A stretch of DNA of 64,000 nucleotides from Candidatus Zixiibacteriota bacterium (GCA_029860345.1 JAOUBJ010000018.1:1-64000); one strand, 5' to 3'; shown: positions 37,667 through 48,700, counted from the first letter of the stretch. Translations and numbers: made by a program. The notes: generated from the letters alone by a model not told the origin.

Positions 37667-40600
37667 ATGGATTTGAAAAAAAGTGACGTTATAATAGATG
37701 GAGGTTTGGTGGTGAAGAAAAAGAAAACAGATCGCAGGTCAAAATACCTGTATGCGCTGGTGCTGGCAGTGGTGGCGGCAATGCCGTTGTCTGCCTTCGC
37801 CCAGGGTTCCATATTCGGGACCGTGCAAAACACCGATCTGTCTACACCGGCCAATGGCGATATTAGCTTTGTAGGTTTCCTGGATGATACGGACGAAGAG
37901 ATCAGGATCGAATCCTCAACCGGTGCCGGCTACGATGCCGGCAACTGGTTTGACGATTTCCAGAACTATCTTACCGAAGCACCCGGAAATCCATACGATT
38001 ATTACTTCTACAATCTGGCCAACGACGAAGGGTTCCATTTGGGCAAGGCTATTCCCAACAACTCGTTCCAGCAGGAGAATATCCAGTTGGCGGCGGTGGC
38101 CTGGCCGTTCAAACCGACCGGCCTTACGGGCATGGCCGTATCAACCAGCTCGGTAGTGATCGGATGGAACTCATCCCCCGGCATGACCTACCATGTTTAC
38201 CGACGGGTGGCTACCTCCAGCGGTTCTTTCTTCCGCGTTGATGATCCCACTGGTTCGCTGGCCAATGCAGGCGTTTCGGACAGCTTCTTTGTCGACGTCA
38301 CTGTTGACGGTGTCAGTTCGTACAATTATCTGATCGTCGCCGAAGATGGCTCCGGCAACTATTCGCAGCACTCCGATGTAGCCACCGTTAATTCCTCTGT
38401 GGTGGCGGCGCCGGTTGTGGTTGCTATCAACCCCGACAGCGGCCTGACCCTGGGTGGAACGGTGGTGACTATCACTGGTTCCGGTTTTGATATGGCCGGC
38501 GCCGGTGCGCTGGTGGGCGCCGCCTCTCTGACCGGTGTCACGGTCGTCTCACCGTATGAGATCACCGGTACCACGCAGGCGGGAACTGCCGGACTGGCCG
38601 ACGTATCCGTGACCAACCTGGCCTCGGGGCAGTTGTCCAACATACTGGTTGGTGGATACAACTACATCTCGAACTCGCTACCCATCCTGGCCGCAATTGG
38701 ACCTCAAAACGTCACCGAGGGACAACTACTGGCCTTCACCGCGACCGCGACCGATGCCGACGGCGGCTTCCCGGTAATGACCAGTTCCGCCCTACCCGCC
38801 GGTGCGACATACGTCGACAACGGCGACGGCAGTGGTAGTTTCGACTGGACGCCTGGTTTCTTCGACGATGGTGTGTATAACGTCACATTCTACGCCACCG
38901 ACGACCTGCAACCGAGTCTGATTGATTCAGAACAAGTGGTAATCACAGTTATCGAAGCCGGTAACCAGCTTCCGGTATTAGCCGCGATCGGTCCGCAAGT
39001 GGGAACAGAAAACAGTCTGCTCACATTCGCCGTCTCAGCTACTGACATTGAAAGCACGCCGGTGATGACCACCTCCACGCTACCGAGCGGCGCTTCTTAT
39101 GTAGACAACGGCGATGGCTCAGGCGATTTCAACTGGACTCCCGGCTTCACCGATGCCGGTACCTACAATGTCACGTTTTATGCGACCGACGACTCGGCGG
39201 CGGTTGACTCCGAGCAAGTCGTGATAACTATTAACGAAGTGGGCAATCAGTCACCCGTGCTGGCCGCTATCGGTGCGCAAAGTACGACTGAAAACGTGAA
39301 CCTGAACTTTGGCATAAATGCCTCTGATCCTGACGCAACGATTCCAAGTCTGACCACTTCGACCCTGCCGACCGGTGCGACCTTTGTTGACAACGGTGAT
39401 GGTTCCGGCACGTTCGACTGGACGCCGGGCTTCACCGATGCCGGGGCATATAACGTCACTTTCTACGCCTCCGATGGACCGGCTGTTGACAGCGAAGCCG
39501 TTGTCATCACCGTCAACGAAGCAGGCAACCAATCACCTGTGCTGGCCGCCATTGGCGCCCAAAGCACAACTGAAGACGTCAACCTGAACTTCGGTATAAC
39601 TGCCACTGATCCTGACGCAACGATTCCAAGTCTGACCACTTCGACTCTGCCGACCGGTGCGACGTTTGTAGACAACGGTGACGGCTCCGGCACGTTCGAC
39701 TGGACACCGAGCTTTACCGATGCCGGGACGTATAACGTCACATTCTATGCCGGCGACGGCAGTGCAGCTGACAGCGAGGCTGTTGTCATTACTGTCAACG
39801 AATCCGGTAACCAGTCCCCGATACTGGCTGCGATCGGTGCCCAGAGCACTACCGAAAACGTCAACCTGAACTTCGGGATAAGTGCCTCTGATCCTGACGC
39901 AACGATTCCAAGTCTGACCACGTCGACCCTGCCGACCGGTGCGACCTTTGTAGACAACGGTGACGGCTCCGGAACCTTCGACTGGACACCGAGCTTTACC
40001 GATGCCGGGACGTATGACGTCACCTTCTATGCCGACGACGGCACGGCCTCTGACAGCGAAGGCGTTGTCATCACGGTTAACGAGGCCGGAAACCAGTCAC
40101 CTGTATTAGCCGCGATTGGTGCTCAGAGCACGACCGAAGACGTCAATCTAAACTTCGGCATAAATGCCTCTGATCCTGATGCAACGATTCCAAGTCTGAC
40201 CACTTCGACCCTGCCGACCGGCGCGACCTTTGTCGACAACGGTGACGGTTCCGGGACCTTCGACTGGACACCCGGCTTTACCGATGCCGGTGCGTACAAC
40301 GTTACCTTCTACGCCGACGACGGCACGGCCAGCGACAGTGAAGCTGTTGTCATCACGGTCAACGAGGCCGGTAACCAGTCACCAATCCTGGCCGCCATTG
40401 GTGCCCAGAGCACTACCGAAGACGTCAACCTGAATTTCGGCATAAATGCCTCTGATCCTGACGCAACGATTCCAAGTCTGACCACTTCGACTCTTCCGAC
40501 CGGTGCGACCTTCGTTGATAATGGCGACGGCTCGGGAACGTTCGACTGGACACCCGGCTTCACCGATGCCGGCGCCTACAACGTGACGTTCTACGCCGAC

Positions 40601-43600
40601 GACGGCACGGCCGCCGACAGTGAAGCGGTTGTGATTACCGTCAACGAGGCCGGAAACCAGGATCCGGTGTTGGCCGCTATAGGTCCCCAGGGAACCAACG
40701 AAGATGTCAACCTGAACTTCGTGGTAACCGCTACCGATCCGGATGCGACCACCCCCGCCTTGTCGACCTCGGCCCTGCCGACCGGCGCGACCTTTGTCGA
40801 CAACTTGGACGGTACGGGCACGTTCGACTGGACGCCCGGATTTACCGATGCGGGCATCTACAACGTCACCTTCTACGCCTCCGACGGACCGGCTGCCGAC
40901 AGCGAGGCGGTGGTCATAACCATTGCCGAATCCGGCAACCAGTCACCTGTCCTGGCCGCTATCGGCGCTCAAAGCACGACTGAAAATGTAAACCTGAATT
41001 TCGGTGTTACGGCCACTGATCCGGATGCTACTATCCCGACGCTGTCGACCTCGACTCTGCCCACCGGTGCGACGTTTGTTGACAACCTGGACGGCAGCGG
41101 TACCTTCGACTGGACACCCAGCTTCATCGATGCGGGCAGCTACAACGTGACTTTTTACGCCGACGACGGCGCCCTGATTGACTCAGAACAGGTCGTGATC
41201 ACGGTCAACGAGGCTGGTAACCAGTCCCCGGTTCTGGCCGCAATCGGACCGCAATTAACAGTTGAGGATGTTTTGCTCAACTTCATTGTGACTGCGACTG
41301 ATCCTGACGCCGACATACCGACCCTTACAACCTCAACGCTGCCTACCGGTGCATCTTTCGTCGACAACGGCGACGGTTCAGGCTCATTTGACTGGCTGCC
41401 CGGCTTCACCGACGCTGGAACGTACAACGTCACTTTCTATGCCGATGACGGTGCTCTGATCGATAGTGAACAGGTTGTCATTGATGTGCTTGACGCTGAA
41501 AACCAAATTCCGGTTTTGGCTCTGATCGGTCCGCAAACCATTGACGAAAACGTCAATCTGAACTTCACCGTTTCGGCAACCGACCCGGATGCTACCATCC
41601 CGGCACTCTCGATATCCACACCCCCGACCGGTGCGACATTTGTCGACAACGGCGACGGCAGCGGTGTTTTCGATTGGACACCCGACTTCACTCAGGCCGG
41701 GATACACAACATCACATTCTATGCCAACGACGGTTTGCTGGTCGACAGCGAAATCGTTGTGATAACCGTCAACGAAGTCGGCAACCAGCCGCCCGTACTT
41801 GCGCCTATCGGACCCCAGACGATCACCGAAGGGGCCAACTTGAACTTCGTTGTCACTTCCAGCGATCCCGATGGCACTATCCCGCTCATGACCAACTCAA
41901 TCCTGCCGGCGGGAGCCACCTATACTGATAATGCCGACGGCACCGGCACTTTCGACTGGACGCCTGATTTCACTCAAGCCGGAGCCTACAACGTTACTTT
42001 CTATGCCGATGATGGCCTGGTAGCCGACAGTGAAGCTGTTACCATAACGGTCAACGATGCCGGAAACCAGATCCCGACCTTGAACGCTATCGGCCCGCAA
42101 ACGGTTGTTGAAGGACTCAACCTCAACTTCATCGTGTCAGCCACCGATCCGGATACGGATATCCCGTTGCTGTCTACCTCCACGCTGCCGACCGGCGCCA
42201 CGTTTGTCGATAACGGCGACGGCACCGCTGTCTTCGACTGGACGCCCGACTTCACCCAGGCTAATGCCTACAATGTCACTTTCTACGCCGATGATGGTGC
42301 TCTGATCGACAGCGAACAGGTAGTCATCACGGTGACCGAATCCGGTAACCACGACCCGGTACTCGACTCGATCAGAGCCAGGGTTGCCTTTGAAGGTATC
42401 AACCTGAACTTCCTGGTTACGGCCAGCGATTCAGACGGCACCATACCGGCCCTGTCGGCTGTCTCATTGCCGACCGGCGCCACCTTTGTGGACAACCTGG
42501 ACGGCACAGGTAACTTCGACTGGACGCCCGACTTCTTATCGGCCGGTGTTTACAACGTGATGTTCTACGCAGACGACGGTGTAGCCTTGCCGGACAGTGA
42601 ACTGGTACAGATCACCGTGAGCGAGTCCGGCGACCAACCACCGGTCATCACAGCTATTCCCGACACTTCGGTGGCCGAGGGAGACATCCTTGAATTGGTC
42701 ATAACGGCATCAGATCCCGAAGGTGGATTTGTCTCCATCGCCGCGAGTACACTCATGAACCACGTCACCTTTGTCGACAGCGGAAACGGAGTGGCCGTGC
42801 TGACCTATGCGCCGGACTACTTCGACGCCGGTGAGGACTCGGTACTCATTTTCGCATCCGAAGTGGCGCCGCCATACCAGGCCAGTTCGCAAACATTCGT
42901 TGTCACCACGCTGGAAGCCAACCAGCCGCCTTTGTTTGACTCAATCGGGCCGTTCACTGTGGCTGTCGAAGACTCCTTGACTTTCCTGGTCACAGTCACC
43001 GACACCACCGACGCCGACACGGCCGGAATCGTCCTCATGACCATGCTGGTTTCGCCGCCCAACGCTACTTTTGTGGACAACGGCGACAACACCGGACGCT
43101 TTATCTTCCATCCCGACCACGGCATGGAAGGTCTCGACACCGCCACCTTCCTGGCCGTCGACCAGGGCACGCCCCAGTTGAGCACGACCATGGATGTTGA
43201 AATCACGGTGGTGGGCACTAACATCCCGCCGGTTCTTGACTCTATCGGTCCCCAAGCGGTCACCGAGGGTAATACTCTGGTAATCAATGTTTCCGCCAGC
43301 GATCCGGACGGTGGCCTGCCGATTTTCCTGTCGGTCGACTCCCTGATTGACAACGCCGCGTTTATCGACAACCTCGACAACACCGGCCTGTTCACCTTCA
43401 GCCCCACTTTCCTCCAGGCAGGGCTGTACTCGGTCACATTCATGGCTGATGACGGTGTGGACGTCACCGAAGAACTGGTGCTGATACAGGTTGTTGAAGC
43501 CGGCAACCAGGCGCCGGTCTTTGATCCCCTGCCGTCACCGTCTGTTACCGAGGGCACCACCCTGGTCGACAGCATCACGGCCCAGGACCCCGAGCTTGAA

Positions 43601-45196
43601 CTGATAACATACAGCATAGATTCATTGACCATGCCGTCGAACTTCACCTTCACAGACTCAGGCAACGGTGTGGCCTGGTTCGGGTTCGCTCCCGATTTCG
43701 TGCAGGCCGGCATTTATGATATTACACTGTTCGCTCACGACGGCGCAGACTCGACAGCCGCGGTTCTTACAGTCGATGTGGTCGAGGCCGGAAATCAGTT
43801 CCCATCGTTGTCGCCGCTTTCAAACGTGACCGTTGATGAATTAAACACTGTTTCCTTCCTGGTCGGAGCTGCTGATATCGACGGCCCGCCGCCGATCATG
43901 ACTACTTCGGCCCTGCCGGGCACGGCTACCTTCGAAGATCCGGATGCCGACAACATCTATGTCTTCGAATGGACCACCACCCAGGAGGACTCAGGCAGTT
44001 ACAGTGTCTGGTTCTACGCCACTGACGCTGACTTCCCGAGTGATATCGACTCGGCCGAGGTGATCATCACGGTGGTCGATGTCAATCGTACACCATGGTT
44101 CCTGATTCCGTTCAACCAGCCGGACTCGGTCATGGAGCTCGACACGCTTCTGTTCACCTTTATGGCCTGGGACGATGACGGCTCGATCCCGAATATCGAG
44201 ATCGATGTTAACGGTACCGGTGGGCTCCTGCCCAATATGACGGTGGATTTGACCTGGGACGGCGCCATCAATAACGGCGTGCTGACCTTTGTCCCCGATT
44301 ACTCCCAGGGAGACGATAATCCGACTTTTGTCTTTATGAAAGTCCACGTGATTGATGAGTTCGATCCGCTCCTGAGAGATTCCTCGGGCACCCAGACGAT
44401 CAAGGTATATGATCGCAATCAGGCGCCGACCATGCAGTTCTCAGACGGCATCGGACCGTTCAACCTGACCGAAGGTCAAAACCTGAACTTCAATGTTCAG
44501 GCCGCCGATGACCGCGATGTCCCGCTCTTGAGAGTGGAAGGCCTGCCCGACAGTAACTATACCATCACGCAACCTTCCAGTGACATCGTTCTGTTCGATT
44601 TCACGCCGGACTTCACTCAGGCCGGGCAATACTCCCTGTCGTTCATAGCCGATGACCTGGAAGGTTTGTCGGACACGCAGTTGGTTGACATCATTGTTGT
44701 CGAAGCCGGCAACCAGCCGCCTGTCTGGTCGGTTGTCCTGCCCGATACCATTGATGTGTTCATCGGCTTCCCGTACACTCAGGCGCTGGCCGCCAGCGAC
44801 CCCGAAGCCACGCCGGTAACACTGGATGCGGCGCCATTTGTGACCAACGCCACTTGGTCGGTGGTCGGTGATACCGGGACCTATTACTTCAACCCCGAAC
44901 TCTCCCAGGTGGGTCAGGTATTCCAGATAACATTCACGGCTACCGATTCGACCGGTCTGGCAACCCCGATGGTCACCAATTTCGCCGTACTCAGCGCTCT
45001 TAGAGGCGACATTGACGGCAACGACAAGTACACCTTGAATGACGTTGTCATGCTGGCCGGGTATATTTTCCGGGGCGGTGTCGCACCCAATCCCATGGAG
45101 GTTGGCGACGCCGACATGAGCGGCACGGTCGATGTGGCCGATATCGTTTATATGATCAACTTCCTGTACCATGCTGGTCCACGACCGCCGCAATAA
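37667..45196 (+). CDS. Second giant cadherin-like repeat protein with C-terminal dockerin, 2,509 residues
   Basis: The ATG at 37667 has GGGAGG six bases upstream and lies 10 nt after the stop of the 5,339-residue protein. A long basic signal peptide ends at about residue 46 (SAFAQ). About 47-145 is an unrecognised domain, 146-245 is FN3-like, 246-335 is an IPT/TIG domain (NPDSGLTLGGTVVTITGSGF), 338-2440 holds 22 cadherin-like units, and 2446-2509 is a dockerin pair (GDIDGNDKYTLNDVVML, DADMSGTVDVADIVYMI). Units 3-10 are near copies of type B units of the upstream gene; the last eight are much older and more varied. Alternative GTG starts at 37709 and 37712 follow GGAGG and would give a normal-length signal peptide. 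The dockerin probably tethers it to a cohesin-like partner. Confidence 0.95.
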   Translation: MDLKKSDVIIDGGLVVKKKKTDRRSKYLYALVLAVVAAMPLSAFAQGSIFGTVQNTDLSTPANGDISFVGFLDDTDEEIRIESSTGAGYDAGNWFDDFQNYLTEAPGNPYDYYFYNLANDEGFHLGKAIPNNSFQQENIQLAAVAWPFKPTGLTGMAVSTSSVVIGWNSSPGMTYHVYRRVATSSGSFFRVDDPTGSLANAGVSDSFFVDVTVDGVSSYNYLIVAEDGSGNYSQHSDVATVNSSVVAAPVVVAINPDSGLTLGGTVVTITGSGFDMAGAGALVGAASLTGVTVVSPYEITGTTQAGTAGLADVSVTNLASGQLSNILVGGYNYISNSLPILAAIGPQNVTEGQLLAFTATATDADGGFPVMTSSALPAGATYVDNGDGSGSFDWTPGFFDDGVYNVTFYATDDLQPSLIDSEQVVITVIEAGNQLPVLAAIGPQVGTENSLLTFAVSATDIESTPVMTTSTLPSGASYVDNGDGSGDFNWTPGFTDAGTYNVTFYATDDSAAVDSEQVVITINEVGNQSPVLAAIGAQSTTENVNLNFGINASDPDATIPSLTTSTLPTGATFVDNGDGSGTFDWTPGFTDAGAYNVTFYASDGPAVDSEAVVITVNEAGNQSPVLAAIGAQSTTEDVNLNFGITATDPDATIPSLTTSTLPTGATFVDNGDGSGTFDWTPSFTDAGTYNVTFYAGDGSAADSEAVVITVNESGNQSPILAAIGAQSTTENVNLNFGISASDPDATIPSLTTSTLPTGATFVDNGDGSGTFDWTPSFTDAGTYDVTFYADDGTASDSEGVVITVNEAGNQSPVLAAIGAQSTTEDVNLNFGINASDPDATIPSLTTSTLPTGATFVDNGDGSGTFDWTPGFTDAGAYNVTFYADDGTASDSEAVVITVNEAGNQSPILAAIGAQSTTEDVNLNFGINASDPDATIPSLTTSTLPTGATFVDNGDGSGTFDWTPGFTDAGAYNVTFYADDGTAADSEAVVITVNEAGNQDPVLAAIGPQGTNEDVNLNFVVTATDPDATTPALSTSALPTGATFVDNLDGTGTFDWTPGFTDAGIYNVTFYASDGPAADSEAVVITIAESGNQSPVLAAIGAQSTTENVNLNFGVTATDPDATIPTLSTSTLPTGATFVDNLDGSGTFDWTPSFIDAGSYNVTFYADDGALIDSEQVVITVNEAGNQSPVLAAIGPQLTVEDVLLNFIVTATDPDADIPTLTTSTLPTGASFVDNGDGSGSFDWLPGFTDAGTYNVTFYADDGALIDSEQVVIDVLDAENQIPVLALIGPQTIDENVNLNFTVSATDPDATIPALSISTPPTGATFVDNGDGSGVFDWTPDFTQAGIHNITFYANDGLLVDSEIVVITVNEVGNQPPVLAPIGPQTITEGANLNFVVTSSDPDGTIPLMTNSILPAGATYTDNADGTGTFDWTPDFTQAGAYNVTFYADDGLVADSEAVTITVNDAGNQIPTLNAIGPQTVVEGLNLNFIVSATDPDTDIPLLSTSTLPTGATFVDNGDGTAVFDWTPDFTQANAYNVTFYADDGALIDSEQVVITVTESGNHDPVLDSIRARVAFEGINLNFLVTASDSDGTIPALSAVSLPTGATFVDNLDGTGNFDWTPDFLSAGVYNVMFYADDGVALPDSELVQITVSESGDQPPVITAIPDTSVAEGDILELVITASDPEGGFVSIAASTLMNHVTFVDSGNGVAVLTYAPDYFDAGEDSVLIFASEVAPPYQASSQTFVVTTLEANQPPLFDSIGPFTVAVEDSLTFLVTVTDTTDADTAGIVLMTMLVSPPNATFVDNGDNTGRFIFHPDHGMEGLDTATFLAVDQGTPQLSTTMDVEITVVGTNIPPVLDSIGPQAVTEGNTLVINVSASDPDGGLPIFLSVDSLIDNAAFIDNLDNTGLFTFSPTFLQAGLYSVTFMADDGVDVTEELVLIQVVEAGNQAPVFDPLPSPSVTEGTTLVDSITAQDPELELITYSIDSLTMPSNFTFTDSGNGVAWFGFAPDFVQAGIYDITLFAHDGADSTAAVLTVDVVEAGNQFPSLSPLSNVTVDELNTVSFLVGAADIDGPPPIMTTSALPGTATFEDPDADNIYVFEWTTTQEDSGSYSVWFYATDADFPSDIDSAEVIITVVDVNRTPWFLIPFNQPDSVMELDTLLFTFMAWDDDGSIPNIEIDVNGTGGLLPNMTVDLTWDGAINNGVLTFVPDYSQGDDNPTFVFMKVHVIDEFDPLLRDSSGTQTIKVYDRNQAPTMQFSDGIGPFNLTEGQNLNFNVQAADDRDVPLLRVEGLPDSNYTITQPSSDIVLFDFTPDFTQAGQYSLSFIADDLEGLSDTQLVDIIVVEAGNQPPVWSVVLPDTIDVFIGFPYTQALAASDPEATPVTLDAAPFVTNATWSVVGDTGTYYFNPELSQVGQVFQITFTATDSTGLATPMVTNFAVLSALRGDIDGNDKYTLNDVVMLAGYIFRGGVAPNPMEVGDADMSGTVDVADIVYMINFLYHAGPRPPQ
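38678..45003 (+). repeat. Cadherin-like array in second giant gene, 22 units
   Basis: Units of about 282-300 bp. Units 3-7 (from 39251 in exact 282-bp steps at first) are almost identical in DNA to each other and to type B units of the gene at 21637. From about 42640 to the end the units differ widely, so only the first half has been homogenised. Confidence 0.9.
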
Positions 45197-45221
45197 TTGC
45201 GCCGACCGAATCCGATAATCA

Positions 45222-45252
45222 CCGAATAGCCGCTCTCGCAGCGGCTATTCGG
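45222..45252 (+). terminator. Hairpin after the second giant gene
   Basis: Perfect 13-bp stem CCGAATAGCCGCT (45222-45234), loop CTCGC, AGCGGCTATTCGG (45240-45252). The stem is very strong but is followed by CTGATATT and no real T run. It is probably the end of the 18879-21637-37667 operon. Confidence 0.6.
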
Positions 45253-45306
45253 CTGATATTAACCAGCCCCAAAAAGCCGTTTCAGACCCAGTTTTGTCCA
45301 TATATC

Positions 45307-45347
45307 ATGCGAAAATACTTGACAACTTTCGCATCAGAAGTTATCTA
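45307..45347 (+). promoter_or_regulatory. Promoter of the gene at 45766 with inverted repeat over the -35 box
   Basis: TTGACA (45319-45324), 17 bases, TATCTA (45342-45347). An inverted repeat ATGCGAAA (45307-45314) and TTTCGCAT (45327-45334) with a 12-base centre brackets the -35 box and looks like an operator. The promoter leaves a leader of about 410 nt, which includes a hairpin (AAAACCT 45551-45557 with AGGTTTT 45587-45593) and the folded element at 45656-45706. This covers the 569-nt gap before 45766. Confidence 0.5.
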
Positions 45348-45655
45348 TAGTGTGACCTTCGTAGGTGAAAAACGACCAGTGACTTTTAGGTCTTACGTTT
45401 TTGTCGCTTGGTACTAGCGATTTTCACGAAGCTTACATCTGAGATGGCCGTGGTCGGCTGTCTCTGCATGCATTGCCTTGAGGTATGATAAGCTGTTATA
45501 GCTTGTTGAGAATTTACTTCAACATCTTGAGTGCAAGGACGATCAAACCGAAAACCTCCCCGAAGTTCCGCCTGGGGTGTTAAGGAAGGTTTTAGGAAAG
45601 GAGGTGTCTCGCAGAAATAGTAAACGTAGTGATTGCATGGCATTCGGAACTGATT

Positions 45656-45706
45656 CTTTGAGCAATCTGCCTATCGGTTTCGAAACCGATGCCGCTTCGC
45701 TCAAAG
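45656..45706 (+). promoter_or_regulatory. Folded leader element, copy 1
   Basis: Outer stem CTTTGAGC (45656-45663) with GCTCAAAG (45699-45706); inner perfect palindrome ATCGGTTTCGAAACCGAT (45673-45690); between them the conserved GATGCCGCTTCGC. The following 60 nt up to the ATG are shared with the leader of the paralogue at 49491. Function unknown; it could be a protein or metabolite binding site in the mRNA. Confidence 0.5.
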
Positions 45707-45765
45707 ATTAGTCTTGAAGGCAGAAATAAGTTGGGAACTATTCATCTCTCGAAAGGAGCACTTGA

Positions 45766-48700
45766 ATGACAAGGAGAATTTCGACGATTCTGATCCTCTC
45801 CTTACTAGTGGTTGCTTTTGTGGCGATGTCGGCTCAGGCCGTCAAATCGCCGGAAGAGTCGCCGCGAGTGATCAACCCGCTGGTGTATAGGTCGCTCCAG
45901 TACGCATTCCCGGACGCGACCAACTCCGGTACGCTCAACGCCAATCCGGCCACCGAGCTGGGCGATGGCGTCTCACTAGGTAACGCCGTAAGTGCCGCTC
46001 CGCCATGGCCCGGTGTTAAGCTTGGTGATACCTACTACGACTACCAGCATAACGGTCGTATGACCCGTATGGTAGACTGGGGCAATGATGTAGCTGGCGG
46101 TGAAGGCTTCATGGTCCACTTTGAGTGGATGCGTTTGGCCACCGAAGTGACGGAAAACCGCCACTATACCTACAACGCGTATTATGCCGGCGGTGGCCAG
46201 GCCGGCACATTCCTCGGTCAGGTTAAGATTCAGCCCGACGGTGAATACGCCGGTTATGTTTCTCTGGATGTCACTCAGGACGGCCGCGCCGTTCTCGGTG
46301 GTCACAACAACCAGGGTTCAGGCTACCAGGCTCATACCTACTGGGACTTCGGACCCGGTTTTGCATTCTTTGGTATGAACCGTCGTGTACCGGACACCAC
46401 CTTGGCCGCCGGTACCGGTCAGGATCCCAACGACTCCCTGAAGTCGGCTATCTGGCCGTCAATTCGCTATCATGAGACGCCGGGCAAGGCCGATCCGGTC
46501 ACCCACGTCTTCACTCAGGTTTCCGAACCGGGCGCTGGTGATGCACAGGCTGTCATCTACTTCCGTAAGGTCGGTGCCGATGATACCGGCGAATGGGATT
46601 TCCCGCCATACGTTCCTGACACGGTGTTCGACATCGCGCAGGATGTGGCTTGCTCCGAGACTTCGGGCAAGGTCGCTCTGACCTGGATTGCCAACCGTCC
46701 CGACGACGGTGACTGCGACACCTGTTCCAGCCAAAACGGCCAGAACTTTGTCCAGTGGGACAACGACATTTACTATCAGATCTCAATGAACTACGGCGCC
46801 CCGGGCTCCTGGCTGCCGCGTGTCAACCTGACTCAAAAGCAGGATGGCGTCGATGGCTACCGCCCGTACACCGACATGCAGGCCCTGATCACTTCCGATG
46901 ATGATCTGCATATCGTTTGGGGTTCACGTTTCTGGCCGGCCGACGCCAACAGTGGCGGGCAGGCTGGTCTCTTGCGTGGCCGTATCTTCCATTGGGGTGA
47001 GAATCTGGGCTTTGTGAAAGCTACCGGTAACATCCGCACCGCGGCTAATCTCGAATGGGATCAGACCACGTGTAACGGTGGTGCCTGGCAGCTTAACGGC
47101 TCCAAGATGAACGTCGGCGAATGCGACGGCAAGCTGTACGTGATCTGGACCCAGTTCAACGACGTTGCCAACGGTATCGAAGAAGACTGTCACAACCGCG
47201 CCTTCGGCGCCGGTGGTGATGCCTTCGGTTCGGCCAACGGCGACCTCTATATGGCTGTTTCCGACGACGGTGGTCTCACCTGGGACGCCGCTCGTGACTT
47301 GACCAACACCCGCACACCGCACTGCGACTCTGCGACCGGCGCGGTTGGCGAGTGCCGTAGTGAGCACTGGTCCTCCATGAACCGCATTGGTACCAACCTG
47401 GGCGGTGACATGTCCGGTGCTGTGGTTGTCGATCCTACCGGCAGCTACACCGGCGCTTACTTCCTCGATGTACAGTACATCGGCGATCCCGATCCCGGTG
47501 GTATTGTACAGGACGAAGGTACCTGGCAGCAGGCCGACGTGCGTTGGTTCCGTCTGCCTTGTGTCGAGCCGGTTCCGACTCCGGGCTGGGCTCCCTCCTG
47601 GACCGAAATCGACTATCCTGAGTACACCAAACATGGTACTCAGTATGACAAGCCGCTGACTATCGAGAATCCCGGCAACACGGCCACCAACTTTACGATG
47701 GCCTTGAACGAAGATGTCGGTCCGCATAGTGGCTGGTTGTCCGTTTCAGCTTCACTTTCGGCTGGAACCATCAACTCAGGCGCGGCCAATACCGTTAGCG
47801 GTACTGTTACCATCAACGCCGGTGGCACAATCAACCTTCCCGGTACGGTTGTGAACCTGACGGGTAACATGACTGCGACCGGTAACCTGATCGGTTCACC
47901 TTATGTGTTCCCGATCAACTTCTTCATCGTTGACACAATCGTGCCGCCGATCTTTGATACCATTACCACCGGTTGCTTCTCGTTGGTCGTATCCAACATG
48001 GGTAACTGGGGTAACCAGGGCGCCGGTCATGTCAACCTTGACTTCTTCGACTTTGGTGACTGCGACGACCTGGAAGATGCTGAGGATACCATCCCCGGCG
48101 ACGCCACGGTCTATGCCTACGACGCCTCCCCGGTCATCTGCTGGCCGGACGGTGACTCGGTCATCTGTAACTGGTCGATCTTCGGTACCACTTACATCTC
48201 CGACGAAGGCTTCGTGCCGGTCGGTCACACTCCGGTAACGCCGTTCCTCTACGGTCAGGACTGTGAAGACCCGCCGAACGACCTGTATTACAACGAAGCC
48301 TACTTGTCTCAGTTTACCACTCATGACACCGGTATCCTGATTGAGAAGTGGTGGATCGCTCCGGATCAGAGTGCTCAACAGGGTTCCAACTGGATCATTC
48401 AGATTCTGAAGATCACCGTGATCGATGGTCAGACACACACTGACCTGAACATCGGTGAAGCCATCGACTGGGATATCCCGGCTGACTCCGCTTCGCGTAA
48501 CCGTTCAGGCTTCAGTCCGGCTGAAAGGCTGGTCTACCAGCAGGGTTCTGAATACGATGAAGACCCTGAAGAGTGTCAGGAAAACTCAGACCGCTACGGT
48601 GGTATTGAGCTTCTTGAGATCAGAGAAGACGATGGTGGAACTGTCACCGAGAGTTCCGATCCTTACGGCGCCTGGTCCGGTAGTAACGCCCTTTGGGTGT

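Noticed and set aside
37640-37670. Frameshift or nonsense mutation splitting one giant gene into two
   Set aside because: The second gene has its own ribosome site and a signal peptide right after its start, and the first ends at a domain boundary. Two separate genes fit better.
42817-43713. 298-codon antisense frame in the second giant gene
   Set aside because: Long but lies wholly inside a clear repeat-protein gene, has no ribosome site and encodes a Ser/Thr/Pro-rich shadow sequence.
45604-45708. Upstream ORF (about 35 codons) in the leader of 45766
   Set aside because: The GTG start is too close to the AGGAGG to use it and the in-frame ATG 45637 has none. The conservation with the second leader is better explained by RNA structure, though a short peptide cannot be excluded.
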